From positions 20,761,379 to 20,825,378 of the forward strand of contig OX235263.1 of assembly GCA_944472135.2 (NCBI GenBank): a stretch of 64,000 bases of DNA, written 5' to 3'. The translations under genes were made by a program, and so were the position numbers. Positions 54,488 through 64,000 of the stretch are shown one piece after another; positions within the stretch are counted from its first letter, which is position 1; each line of letters begins with the position of its first letter. The notes beneath the pieces were generated by a model. The model was not told where the DNA came from. It did not search any database and saw nothing but the letters and a program-made list of their open reading frames with translations. The stretch is from Trichobilharzia regenti (Eukaryota > Platyhelminthes > Trematoda > Strigeidida > Schistosomatidae).

Positions 54488-55626
54488 GGTGACTCTAAAG
54501 AATAGCGGCCCAAACCGAAACGACCTTTTAACGCAAAAATGACCTTGACAGGGACAACTTCGGCCAATGAAAAGGCTCAAAAAGGAAGGCGCATAATTGT
54601 AAAAAACGGTTTATATATAAGTAATGCAATCATAATAAACAGTTACAAAGGATGGCGCTCGCGTATATGTCTTAAAAAAACCTCCCAGTTTCTCATGGGA
54701 GTCTTCATAGTCCTATGAAACCAGTTTCGGTACATAAATTCATCCAGGTAACTGTAAATCATGGGATTTCTCGATCAATTAACCGCTCTTATACGTCTTT
54801 TTAGACGACTCCTAAAACTTTCAATGGAACTGGTGTGGGTTCCATCTAAAGGATTCCGGAAACCGTCCGTATGATTAACAACATGATGAATGTACCCATG
54901 ATTCGATAATTGACGGTATCCGCTCCATTCATCTGTATGAATAGTCGTCCCCGGCAACACCAAACGCTTAATAATAGGCACTAATGCTGCTGCACTGAGA
55001 CTGGGAATCGCTTCTATATACCCTTTGCGCAGTGTCGTGTCGTAGATACCCAGTATCCACTACTGGTTTGCTTGTAATCTCCCACGGTTGTATTTCCTTT
55101 TTATAAGTACAGTCTCATCGATATGGACTATGCTGCCGACTCCTCCGAGAACTTGAGTCAGGGTGTTCATTTTTCAGGAGGAAACATCTCTGCAGTAGTT
55201 GTACCATTGCACTGCTGACACCTCTGAATTTTCTGTTTCATAAGCTGTAGCTGTGACTGCTCTTTTCAGGACCCAGAAGTTACAGATCATTACAATTTTC
55301 GTCAAAGGTAGTTTAGACCTTGAGAGAAAAGTTCCTAAGGGATCTGTAAACTAAAAAACAACGACAAACCATCTCGAACCGATTTCCTCCTTCGGCACTC
55401 AATACATCTGTATACAAAGCCATCAATGGCCTCTGCTTATATTTGTATATGCATACCTCCTCCGCACTGGCAAATTTTCGACAAAGCTATGAGTCCGTTA
55501 TCCAAACAGTAATCGAAAACATCCATGATTACTTCCGAAAATGATACAGTCAGCTGATTCCTTGCTCAAGGTCACTTTTTGGTTCGAAGGTCGTTTCGGT
55601 TTGGGCCGCTATTCTTTAGAGTCACC
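54488..55626 (-). mobile_element. Merlin DNA transposon, structurally complete
   Basis: 1139 bp bounded by perfect 40-bp terminal inverted repeats (54488-54527 and 55587-55626; GGTGACTCTAAAGAATAGCG at the tip) with an imperfect inner extension. The 8-bp target duplication GAATAAAG is at 54480-54487 and 55627-55634. GG tips, 8-bp duplication and the encoded transposase all fit the Merlin superfamily, related to bacterial IS1016. Confidence 0.93.
54775..55526 (-). pseudogene. Merlin transposase, broken
   Basis: Starts at ATG 55526 with a zinc-ribbon-like part (ICQCGGGM, YRCIECRRRKSVRDG). The DDE core is visible: VHIDETVLIKRKYN (first Asp), LPGTTIHTDEWSGYRQL (second Asp), and NPLDGTHTSSIESF then RSRLKRRIRA (Glu). 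Stops near 55480 and 55340, frame shifts before 55200 and a TAG near 55070 kill it. The last 68 codons are open. It could still supply ends for movement by a relative's enzyme. Confidence 0.88.
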
Positions 55627-55634
55627 GAATAAAG

Positions 55635-56165
55635 TTCCAATTCTCAAAATAGATATGTGTAAAAATTAGGTACTGCTGTAGTATACGTTTGTGAGTAGCC
55701 CACCATATCGACCAAATGTAACGCAACACTCAGTTGTTGCGCGCATTCTCGAAAAATTCAAACAATAATGGTGCCAAGAATTATATCACATAAATTGTTT
55801 TAACTTATGCAAAGTGTGCTTACTGTCACTATTTCATTACCTTCCCTTGTATGTATATCTTCTGTCAGTGAAAAATTTTGAACATGCTTACTCCATGTGT
55901 ACATTATTATCATATTGATGATGCCAGTCAACCGGAGTCCCTCATGCGCATAATATAAGAATATATTATCATTATTAATTTGTCTGTTAGATATATTAAG
56001 AACACAGTATTCAGCGAAGAAACTATTTCCAACGAATTTATCAGGATGTACAATTTATATATCTTATGAATTATTGTATATATGACACTATTTGTTTTGC
56101 CACTTGACATTTAACTATAATTATAATCACAAATATTTTAATTGCATTTCATACTACTACTATTA
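55635..56165. other. AT-rich intergenic sequence
   Basis: Nothing recognised. Confidence 0.35.
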
Positions 56166-56170
56166 TTATT

Positions 56171-56443
56171 TCATGTATTCACACCTTTGATCCAGTTTCC
56201 TCGCTGGATATAACATCTTAAAACCACATACATATACGATTGTACTACTTGATCAATTCGTTGAAAATAGTCTCTTCGCTGAATACTGTGTTTTACAATG
56301 GGAATTGTTAAATTATCAGATATTTCACACAATGAAACAGCAGGCTTAGTGGAGCACAAAAACTTATCAAGATATAGATTAGTTGATCCCAGTAAGACAA
56401 GAAATCTAGAGAATAGTTCAGGCATACCCCACACTACATGCAA
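56171..56443 (-). CDS. Coding-like frame of unknown function
   Basis: 90 codons reading GMPELFSRFLVLLGSTNLYL, then DKFLCSTKPAVSLCEISDNL, and ending NWIKGVNT with a stop. Composition is protein-like, and a possible acceptor (GCATGTAG) precedes it, but no family is recognised and no companion exon was found. Confidence 0.2.
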   Translation of the reverse strand: MHVVWGMPELFSRFLVLLGSTNLYLDKFLCSTKPAVSLCEISDNLTIPIVKHSIQRRDYFQRIDQVVQSYMYVVLRCYIQRGNWIKGVNT

Positions 56444-56489
56444 CTACACGACTACACAATAGAATGACAGTATTAAAATCTAGTGTAAC

Positions 56490-56720
56490 AGCAGGATGGA
56501 GGGAGAGATTGATGACAACTGAAGCTTTATTTATCGAATCAACTAGAACTACGTGTAATAGGAATGATTCAACACCAGTCCTAGATATCTTCCACCCCTA
56601 CGAAGACAAATAGGGAAGAATAAAGAAAGCTATAAAACGAAAGTTTCAAAGTTGTGTGATCACAACTGATATGACATGCTTTTGTCGTCCAGTAAATAGT
56701 GATACGGTTTTTGTGCGTAA
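56490..56720. repeat. Diverged copy of the fold-back family
   Basis: Resembles the right arm at 16846-17100: GGAGGGAGAGATTGATGAC, AATAGGAATGATTCA, then TGATATGACATGC and CCAGTAAATAGTGA in the same order. Similarity is moderate; no mirrored arm is seen here. Confidence 0.4.
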
Positions 56721-57088
56721 TGTATCTAATAAACAAGTTAATGTGGAATTGCAAAAGATACTCTTAGTGTTTTATTAATGTCTAAGTTACTTGTGATTTT
56801 TAATAATAATAATTTACTTTATTCCAGAAACAGTACTTGCGATACAGAATGGAATTTTCAGCATTAATCACAATATTCCATCTAATTTCCTCAAATTATA
56901 AATAAAATTATTCACACAGAAAATTTTTTCGACATCTACAATAGGAGTGATGTCAAAAACATGCAGCATATAAAATGGAAATAATAATAGTGATAACAGC
57001 TAAGGTAATAATGATAATAATACAATTGAAAAATTGCCGTGGGCTTGTTTCACACAGTATTGCCAATGCGGTATAGAAATCCTAACAT

Positions 57089-57292
57089 GTGCGTCGGTGG
57101 CACAGTGGTTAGGACTCCCGCCGACCATGCACATGGTCCGGGGTTCGAACCCTCGCCGATGCACACCTGATATCTATGGTCGGCCTGCGAATTCCGGGCT
57201 ACCGATATCCACGCTGAAAATTCCATACATGTACCAAAAATACGGTGTGGAATCAAGCTGTAATCAAAAATAAAAATAAAATAAAAAAATAT
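57089..57292 (+). mobile_element. tRNA-headed SINE (family B)
   Basis: Head GTGCGTCGGTGGCACAGTGG with B box GGGTTCGAACCC at about 57142. Body GGTCGGCCTGCGAATTCCGG and GTGTGGAATCAAGCTGTAAT, ending in an AAAAT-rich tail. A second copy lies at 63287-63487 in reverse. Confidence 0.8.
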
Positions 57293-57474
57293 TAAATATA
57301 ATGTTGTCTTTACATGATATGGTGAGGGGTAAACAAGATTACAGCCGTCATAGAGGCAAGCTGGTACTTGCAATTATGAGAGTAAAACAAAGAAGCAACA
57401 GGACCATAAATATAATAGAAGTAATAAAAGTAAAACTTGAAGGTATATAAGGATGGATGGAGGAAATTGTTTAT

Positions 57475-57890
57475 TTACTAGATGACACTATTTTTATCAC
57501 ATAAAATACGTGCCAAGTATGGTATAATAGAATTTTTATACTTAGAAGTGAGAGCATACAGTTTTCTGAAGTTACTCCTTGTTCTACCTGAGGAGATGCA
57601 AGGTGAAAGCTGAAGGTAAAGCGGATGCTCCAAGTCAGACAAAATCCCTTTAGCAAATTTATTGCACGAAGTCAAGTGCCTATCGACAACGACGTTAACT
57701 ATGTGGTCCACTGGGACACCACTCACCCTACTGACCGTCTTCAGAATTCTACGAATTGTGACATAGTCCTTTTGAAGCAAACCAGGAAAGAATAAAGGTG
57801 AACAATAAAGAATGGGTAGGATGCAAGAGTTTATGAACTGTAAGGGAAGGGACAGTTGATTTATATCCGAGTGTCTTAACCTCTTAATGT
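57475..57890 (-). pseudogene. CR1-like non-LTR retrotransposon, RT C-terminus
   Basis: Minus-strand frame FINSCILPILYCSPLFFPGL, KDYVTIRRILKTVSRVSGVP, ILSDLEHPLYLQL, then SGRTRSNFRKLYALTSKYKN, SIIPYLARIL. This is the usual end of CR1-like RT proteins. It is open for about 135 codons but 5'-truncated. Confidence 0.75.
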
Positions 57891-58139
57891 AAAATGAACA
57901 GTAACTGTTAGGAAACCCTTAATAATAATAAGCTGCTGTAGCGGTGAATAAATCTCGAGAATTACTAGTCTACACCACTCATCACTGAATATTGGATGCT
58001 GTCCTTCACTGATTAAGCCGACCTCGTTTAGCTGAAGGCTCGCCGTCAAGTATTCTCGCCATCGTGTTACGTTCGTGCAAGTTAAGCAATCAACATCACA
58101 CTACAATTCTGGTCTCAAAATATACTACGTACTTTGGCG

Positions 58140-58585
58140 GAGGTGTTTTTTTTCACCGAAGTGAGAGGGCAAAAGCGGATGCCCGGCGCTCTTCACCGGG
58201 TTGACTGTCCATTGGATGACAGTCTAGGGGAGATGGCTAAACCCTGATTCCAAACCTCCAACAACTGGCGTATGAAGCTCACTGGAGTTCACCGGAAGAC
58301 GTATGGACAAAGGGCTTATTGGATGCCCTGGATGACTGGCCCCATTCAAAAAGGCGTATGAACCGGACTCTGGTCACCGGCTGCCAATGGATTGTGGACT
58401 CCCTACTCCACTCCTACTGCCTTGTAGGTCACACTTGGTTGTGTAAAGGCTAGAGTTGTACTCTCAAAAAAAAGGCCGAGCGATGCTGGGGACATCACTC
58501 GTACCCAATTCCATGAAACTTCATGGTTCATGAAGCCGGCTCATCCTCTCGTAGGAGATAGCCGAAGTAAAGTAAAGTAAGTACG
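58140..58585. repeat. GC-richer block with AAAGT tail
   Basis: About 440 bp clearly richer in GC than its surroundings, ending AAGTAAAGTAAAGTAAG. It looks like an inserted element with a simple tail. No ORF, tRNA head or known family recognised. Confidence 0.45.
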
Positions 58586-59105
58586 TACTTTGGTTGGTTG
58601 ATTTGCTTTTGGTCTACACGGAAGAAATACTGTAGGAATTGTGGGTATAAGAAGTTGTGTTAGTGTACTTCATACTTTCCGTGAACGTCAACACTCCCTG
58701 ATCTCCTAAATTGGTGTCCCATAGAGCAGACAAATCCGGTGTGTTTGTTCCACTTTGCAATATCGTTTTTACGAGCTAGTATAAACCAATTTGATTTCTT
58801 TGTGCTCGCCTGTTGATTGTGAGGTATAGGTTCCTGATCTTAGGTAGACTTCTGCGTAGCTCGTTCCGCCACTCGACTGTCGCAGCTTTGGTTGACTCCA
58901 AAAGGAGTAGCCCTAGGATTAATTATATGTGGTTTGTAGTATTAGGTGTGTTAAGACTGTTACTACTGTGAATGGAGTTGATCCTTTCACCAGTTAGTCC
59001 TCTAGTATCGTCGTCAAAAGAAAAGAGATAACAATAATAGATATAATTAGTGAAGTTATTCAGACTAACAAACAGAAGAAGAAAACGTAACAAGTCAGCT
59101 GATTA
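58586..59105. other. Intergenic sequence
   Basis: Nothing recognised. Confidence 0.35.
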
Positions 59106-59109
59106 AATC

Positions 59110-59612
59110 TGAAGAATTATATATATATATATATACAGGTAATAGTGATAATAATAAGTGTAGTCAAAATTGTCAAGAGAGTAAGACAGGAGAGAATGTA
59201 AGAAGTAAAACGACGAACTTAGTTGTCTACTCCTGAATGATGTATGCGATTTTAAGGGTTAGGCCATTTGGATGCAGTCCTTATGTCGCTGCATGGTTGT
59301 CCAGCCTTCGCTTAAAGGCGTCCACAGACGGTGCCATAGCTACATTTGCCCGTAAGGAATTCCAGGGATGGCAAACCCCTAGTGAAAAGAAGTGGGAGCG
59401 CGCCCGAGTTCTTATCCTCTGGCGGGCTATCCTTCTGGGATTTTCACGAGGAAGCCTATACCTACTCAATGGTAGAACACCTTTGTTTGGGTGATTCTGG
59501 TCATCTGTTATTTTGTAGGCAGTAATCAAATCCCCCACCCTAATCCGACGTAAGCTAAGTGTGAATAGGCCTAATTTCTTCAGCCTTTCATCATATGGTT
59601 TTCTTTATCATA
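59110..59612 (-). pseudogene. CR1-like retrotransposon 3' end
   Basis: Reads YDERLKKLGLFTLSLRRIRV, GDLITAYKI, RTRARSHFFSLGVCHPWNSL and APSVDAFKRRLDNH with a stop at 59281: the last 110 residues of a non-LTR RT protein. A 3' region with an (AT)n run (about 59119-59140) follows. The family differs from the fragment at 57.5 kb. Confidence 0.75.
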
Positions 59613-59930
59613 CTTTAATAAAGTCTGTTTACTATTGTTGACCAAACACTTGATAATTTTCTTATTATGCACAATATGAGTAATTTTCAGCGTAGTTCAT
59701 TGCATAATGTTTTCTCTTCATTAAGGAATTTTAGTTAAAACAGTCATCTCCAGTACATCGTGTGACTCAGTGATGTTAGCTTTGAAGAATAAAATGGCAT
59801 TCTTCTTTGATCCTCCAGAATTGCATACCAGCAGATTGTAAACCAATTAAAAAGGTGTATGAGTACATTAGGCGACCCACAGACATCATTGCATGATTAT
59901 AACAACGAGAACTAAACCAAATAAGATGCA

Positions 59931-60520
59931 TTGTCTCAGATGGAAATTCAGGGTATTCATATCCGACTGACTGCCACCCAACCTATATCCAAGCTCATAC
60001 TCTTTTTGGCTAGACAATACAAAAAAACATGGTCTCTGTGCGCTGAGGCCGACTTCCATCAATGTGGATTCTCTGACTCACGCTTACAATTCGTGGAAGT
60101 TATATGCACTCTACCACAGGAATTCAGCAAGCGAGTTACCACGCGTATATTCACTCCAGAGGTAAGTGACCCCTGCGAGATGCTAAAAGTAACCATCTTA
60201 AAGAGAAACAATCTTTCGTGTCGACATCGTCTTGACGAATTCTGCTGCAGTGTCGAGTTGGGTAATCATTCGACCCCACATATGATTTCACGATTGTGAG
60301 AAGTTACCAGCTAACGTATATCTGATGAGAGACTCTTTAGAAAGTTGTTCCTGTCTAATTTGACATATGCAGTGCAGACTGTGTTTATGACACTTAAAGG
60401 GGTTTCATCGGAGACTTGGTGGCTTCAGGTGTGATAGGGTTCTGGAAATATCGCTGCAGCCAGTCACTGAAATGTGCTCGAGCAGTTAGTATATGTCGCA
60501 CAACAGGGAACTCTGGCAAT
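59931..60520 (+). pseudogene. Ty3/gypsy gag fragment
   Basis: Capsid-type sequence: AEADFHQCGFSDSRLQFVEV, EVSDPCEMLKVTILKRNNLS, HRLDEFCCSVELGNHSTPHM, then after a stop and frame change ERLFRKLFLSNLTYAVQTVF. Same gag type as in the tandem array, but well diverged. No LTR or pol nearby. Confidence 0.7.
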
Positions 60521-60564
60521 GTACAAACCAACTAAGAGCCTATCACCCAATAAATAAGCAGAAG

Positions 60565-60895
60565 TAGGTGACGACGGATCGGGCATACAACACTGAGGAG
60601 ACCGCTGAGAGACATCACGCGCGTCAGACCACCTCTCAAGTGGAATCTGAATTGGAAACGATGAGTCGCTTATCAGTCCAATGGGAAATTACTTGGAGGA
60701 GATCGTTTGAGGATGAGCCAGATAGAGACAACAGGATGAAATGGCAATGTGCTGCGGAAAGCCTGGTGAATAACTGTGAGAACATGATCCTCAGTAGGGT
60801 CTTTTACACAAAAAGAAAACACAAAATACCATCGACGGAAAACCCCAATTGTATTCCTAAGACAAATAATGATTTAAATAAAAAGAAACATTGAA
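60565..60895 (+). pseudogene. RTE-like retrotransposon tail
   Basis: One frame reads RIGHTTLRRPLRDITRV and LKWNLNWKR, the RTE C-terminal signature also seen at 4.8 and 22.55 kb. The 108-codon frame starting at 60568 is a different frame and not the element protein. Confidence 0.6.
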
Positions 60896-61972
60896 ACATA
60901 AAGGCAAGTTATAGTCTGAAGCGATATACATAGATAGATAGATAGATATAATGTTCATATCTGTGAATGCCAAATAAGAAATGACTAGTTTCATGAATAT
61001 ACAAAAAGCCAGACAACGAGAAAAAAGTAGTAATAATAATAAACCTGCAAAACACATTAAAAAATCAGCTTTACACACATACGAGAGTGGGGTGGGTGGG
61101 GGGGGGCAGGAGGAGACACAAACAGGAGAGACCGTGTGATGAAAAGAGAAGCAGAATTAATCATTCCCCTTTTTCCCTGTAAATCGCAAAACAATGATTT
61201 AAAGATCAAAACATACGCACAACAAAAATAATGGTGATGATAATAGTAACAATAATAAGCAGCATAATGTTAGGCGCAGAAGTAGAAATTTTCGCAAGAA
61301 ATACACCACCCAATTATACTACTCATAAACAAAAGAGACAACACAACACATTGCACACACACACACACACACAACAAAACCTCAAGTTAGACCACAAAAA
61401 AATAGAGAAATCATACAAATCATCATAGGGTTGTTGTTGTTGGTGTAGTAGTTATTATCATTATTATTATTATAAAAGACACTGGCATATATAATAATAA
61501 GAAAGTCAGTCTGCAGAAGCACAGAAATGCTCAGACCTTTAAGTAGGAGAAGTCACTGGAAAGAGAAAAGATACATATATATAAAGCGAGTTTCATCTTC
61601 TCAACAATGAATGATCGATTATATATATATATATATATATATATATGGATATTCTCATAAAATTATTTAGTTACCCTAAATTTTGCATAAGAATATAAAG
61701 AGAAGCAGCTGTCGGAGTGGCGTGAAATTCAAAACAGAAAATAATAATAATAGTATGTATCATTAGGCAAAAATTAAAACTTGATGTACGAGAAATAAAT
61801 AGAAAGTAATAAACGATGTCGAAATTGCAGATGATTTTAGTTGCTTTTTGTTTGGCGAAATTTTGGCGGCAGCGGTAGCGACAGCAGCGGTGTTGGGGTT
61901 GGCGTTGGCGACGGTCAGCAACACATACACGATGCATGAGGGAGTTAGCTTCTTTTTGTTGTTGTTATTGTT
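60896..61972 (-). other. Likely 3' untranslated region of the G-beta gene, with microsatellites
   Basis: Downstream of the G-beta stop on the minus strand. Holds (GATA)n near 60934-60950, a G-rich run at 61088-61112, (CA)n at 61355-61372, (ATT)n near 61450 and (AT)n at 61620-61646. The transcript end is not visible. Confidence 0.4.
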
Positions 61973-62134
<162 letters not shown>

Positions 62135-62174
62135 TTATCGAAAAAAACACTGGCTTATAATGAATGAAGAGTTC

Positions 62175-62345
62175 AAGTGATGGTTTGTAGGGATTTGATT
62201 GGTTTCAGGATTTCATGAGTTGACATTAGTTAGAGAACCATTGGAAAACCTGGGAGTACTGGACAGCTGTTTCGTCCTATTTTGGGACTCTTCATCAGTA
62301 CGCACCCACCGGGATTCGAACCCAAGACCTTCTGGTTACAATCCG
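62175..62345 (-). mobile_element. SINE family C with hammerhead-like motif, minus orientation
   Basis: Best-preserved copy: B box GGTTCGAATCCC, then GTGCGTACTGATGAAGAG (CTGATGA at 62292-62298), a GTCC/GGAC stem and GAAAC at 62269-62273, then CTGTCCAGTACTCCCAGG. Lies in the last intron of the G-beta gene in the same orientation. Confidence 0.8.
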
Positions 62346-62400
62346 AGCTCGGCTTGTAACCGGAAGGTCTTTGGTTCGAATCCCGGTGAATGTAGAGTAA
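62346..62400 (+). mobile_element. SINE family C head, inverted partner
   Basis: Head only (GGCTTGTAACCGGAAGGTC, GGTTCGAATCCCGG), facing the full copy head to head at GAGCTC. Confidence 0.65.
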
Positions 62401-62689
62401 TTAAGCTGTAACACTTTTTTGGTATGCTGTGTGTCACAATGGACTTCAGTCACCGGAAATTTTAGTAGGATGGTAAATCAAATAATGAACTTGTATGGCG
62501 CCTGGTGACACTCCTCAGTTAGTCACTGCTTAGACTGAAATAGGTGGAGCAGGATTCGAATCCTGATAACACATTTTCATAAGAACAGAACTAAGTTAAA
62601 ACTGTAACGTACACAAACTATTAAAATAAAGTCTGACATTAAGAAACAAATAGATTTCCTATAAAAGAGAAATATTTGTGTGTATGGTG

Positions 62690-62935
62690 GTGTGTGGGTG
62701 GTAGTTCAGCGGTAGAATGTTCGACAACCAGGTATGTAGTTCTGGGTTCGACTCCACGCCAGTGACGCACTGCTGAACTTCGCTAAGCCGGTGAGTAAGG
62801 CCAGTTAGGAGGGAAGATTGAGTGTGTGGTAAGAAACTCCACCTCATAAAAATGAAACCACGGCTACCTGAACTACTTCAAAGCTCTAGCTTGAAGCCCT
62901 ATGTTCAACTCTGAATGTAAGGGAATAAATAAATG
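62690..62935 (+). mobile_element. SINE family A
   Basis: Head GTGGGTGGTAGTTCAGCGG, B box GGTTCGACTCC, body CTTCGCTAAGCCGGTGAG and GCTTGAAGCCCTATGTTC, AAATAAA tail. Confidence 0.75.
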
Positions 62936-63054
62936 TTTATTCGAAAGTGATTTATAAGTGGGAACCAGTGCTTGCCGACTGACGTCACGACTGGAGTGGG
63001 CAAGACAACCAACTATACATCAAACGATGTATGTACTGCATAGCATTTCACTCT

Positions 63055-63600
63055 ACTCTTCAGTATGACTGTGAGACGTGACCATTGGAAATGGAAGATA
63101 TTGAAAGACTAGTTGTCTTTGACCATAGGTGTTTGCTTTCTATCTCTTGTGTTACATGGCATAATATGCTAAGTACTACTGAAGTTAGATGTCGAGTGTT
63201 AGTTAAGGATGGAAAATCAAATCGATGAGCTTCCGAAGCTGCATCGACGTGTTTCGCATGCTGAGCCTCCACCTTCATCAACGAATTTTATTTTATTTTT
63301 ATTTTATTTTGATTACAGCTTGATTCCACACTGTATTTTTGGTACAAGTATGGAATTTTCAGCATGGATATCGGTAGCCCAAATTTTGCAGGCCGACCAT
63401 AGATATCAGGTGTTCGTCGGCAGGGGATCGAACCTCGGACCATGTGCATGGTCGATGAGAGTCCTAACCACTGTGCCACCGACGCACAGGCAAGCTAACA
63501 TAGGACTAGGTTGGAAAAGGGCTAGAGGTGGTCAAACCAAAATCTGACATCACTCTAGGAAGACTTTGACAGTTGTTTCGAACCAGCCCCGAAAGGAGAT
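63055..63600 (+). pseudogene. Non-LTR retrotransposon tail split by a SINE
   Basis: Reads YDCET, MEDIERLVVFDHRCLLSISC, VTWHNMLSTTEVRCRVLVKD, LPKLHRRVSHAEPPPSST, then a SINE (63287-63487), then QANIGLGWKRARGGQTKI. Same C-terminal module as at 11.9-12.2 kb. Contains stops. Confidence 0.65.
63287..63487 (-). mobile_element. SINE family B, minus orientation
   Basis: Reverse copy of 57089-57292, with tail (TTTTA)n at 63287 and head ending CCACCGACGCAC at 63487. Inserted in the retrotransposon tail. Confidence 0.8.
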
Positions 63601-64000
63601 GTAGACGACTTGTTTTGAGTTCTGAAGACACTGAGAACTATTGGGTAAGTAGTCTGTTGGTGATTTAGCACAAAATAGTTGTCAGTGACACAGATGCTTT
63701 CACTCTATAATCACCCGGTTTTCATGTTCACCCAGGTTCTCATGTTTCTACACGTGATTATTCTTTCGCCTGTACATTTCTGTTTATCTTAATTCTTTTA
63801 AGTTCCTTTCTTCTCTCTTTTGTCTACATTTGTCTGCTCCATGTAATGTAGGAAGCTGAACTGCTACACTTTTGTGCAAAGTTCTATGTTGAAACTCAAT
63901 CAACCAGGGAAGTAACTATGCTTATTTTAGTCAGAAAAACGGTCAATTCAAGCCATGTGCACAAAAAGAAATCAAGGAGAATCAAGCAGGGGATTGGTAA
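63601..64000. other. Intergenic or G-beta intron sequence
   Basis: No G-beta exon or repeat recognised. Confidence 0.35.

Noticed and set aside
60568..60894. 108-codon ORF as a gene
   Set aside because: A neighbouring frame carries the RTE C-terminal signature; this one is a shadow.

Overview
The window looks like a piece of a schistosome (blood fluke) nuclear genome. It is AT-rich, intron-containing, and dominated by nested retroelements of types known from Schistosoma: RTE/SR2-like and CR1-like non-LTR elements, Penelope-like elements, Ty3/gypsy and BEL/Pao LTR elements, a Merlin DNA transposon, and tRNA-headed SINEs, some carrying a hammerhead-like motif. The genus is inferred from this repeat mix. 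The species cannot be fixed from sequence alone.

Only two host genes are recognised with confidence, both on the minus strand. Between 6.6 and 9.5 kb lie three exons of an F-box protein that aligns with FBXO36. Their splice sites and phases are consistent, the first exon was not found, and the C-terminus is a tyrosine run encoded by a trinucleotide microsatellite. At 61973-62079 is the terminal exon of a G-protein beta subunit (GNB1-like, last WD repeat); the rest of that gene lies beyond the right edge. A decayed gene fragment (19.9-20.8 kb) and an ankyrin-like exon candidate (34.55 kb) are weaker calls.

Layout. 1-5 kb: a Penelope-like element (GIY-YIG) truncated into an RTE element, and a second RTE tail. 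5.5-10 kb: the FBXO36 exons with gypsy LTRs, a gypsy RT fragment and SINEs in and around its introns. 10-23 kb: Penelope fragments, SINEs, a 297-bp inverted repeat, a 779-bp TIR element with an 8-bp target duplication, and an RTE element. 23.3-23.9 kb: a fold-back locus with two adjacent perfect palindromes. 25-31.4 kb: a CR1-like element with ORF1 and ORF2, plus one member of a 1-kb repeat whose inverted partner lies at 51.6 kb.

32.3-49.2 kb is the most striking part: three LTR elements that lack reverse transcriptase but keep gag reading frames. A miniature gypsy-like element has gag fused in frame to an integrase tail. A BEL/Pao element carries gag only. A gypsy element has gag-protease joined to an RNase H/integrase remnant and exists as a perfect-period tandem array (LTR-int-LTR-int-LTR). 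The BEL element sits inside the first LTR of the array, and a solo BEL LTR sits inside the mini-gypsy. 54.5-55.6 kb: a complete Merlin transposon with 40-bp TIRs, an 8-bp target duplication and a broken transposase. 56-64 kb: CR1- and RTE-type tails, gypsy gag debris, SINEs and the G-beta exon.

Genes do not form operons here. Functional links are those within each mobile element (gag, protease, RT, RNase H, integrase) and the host F-box and G-beta loci that surround or host the insertions.
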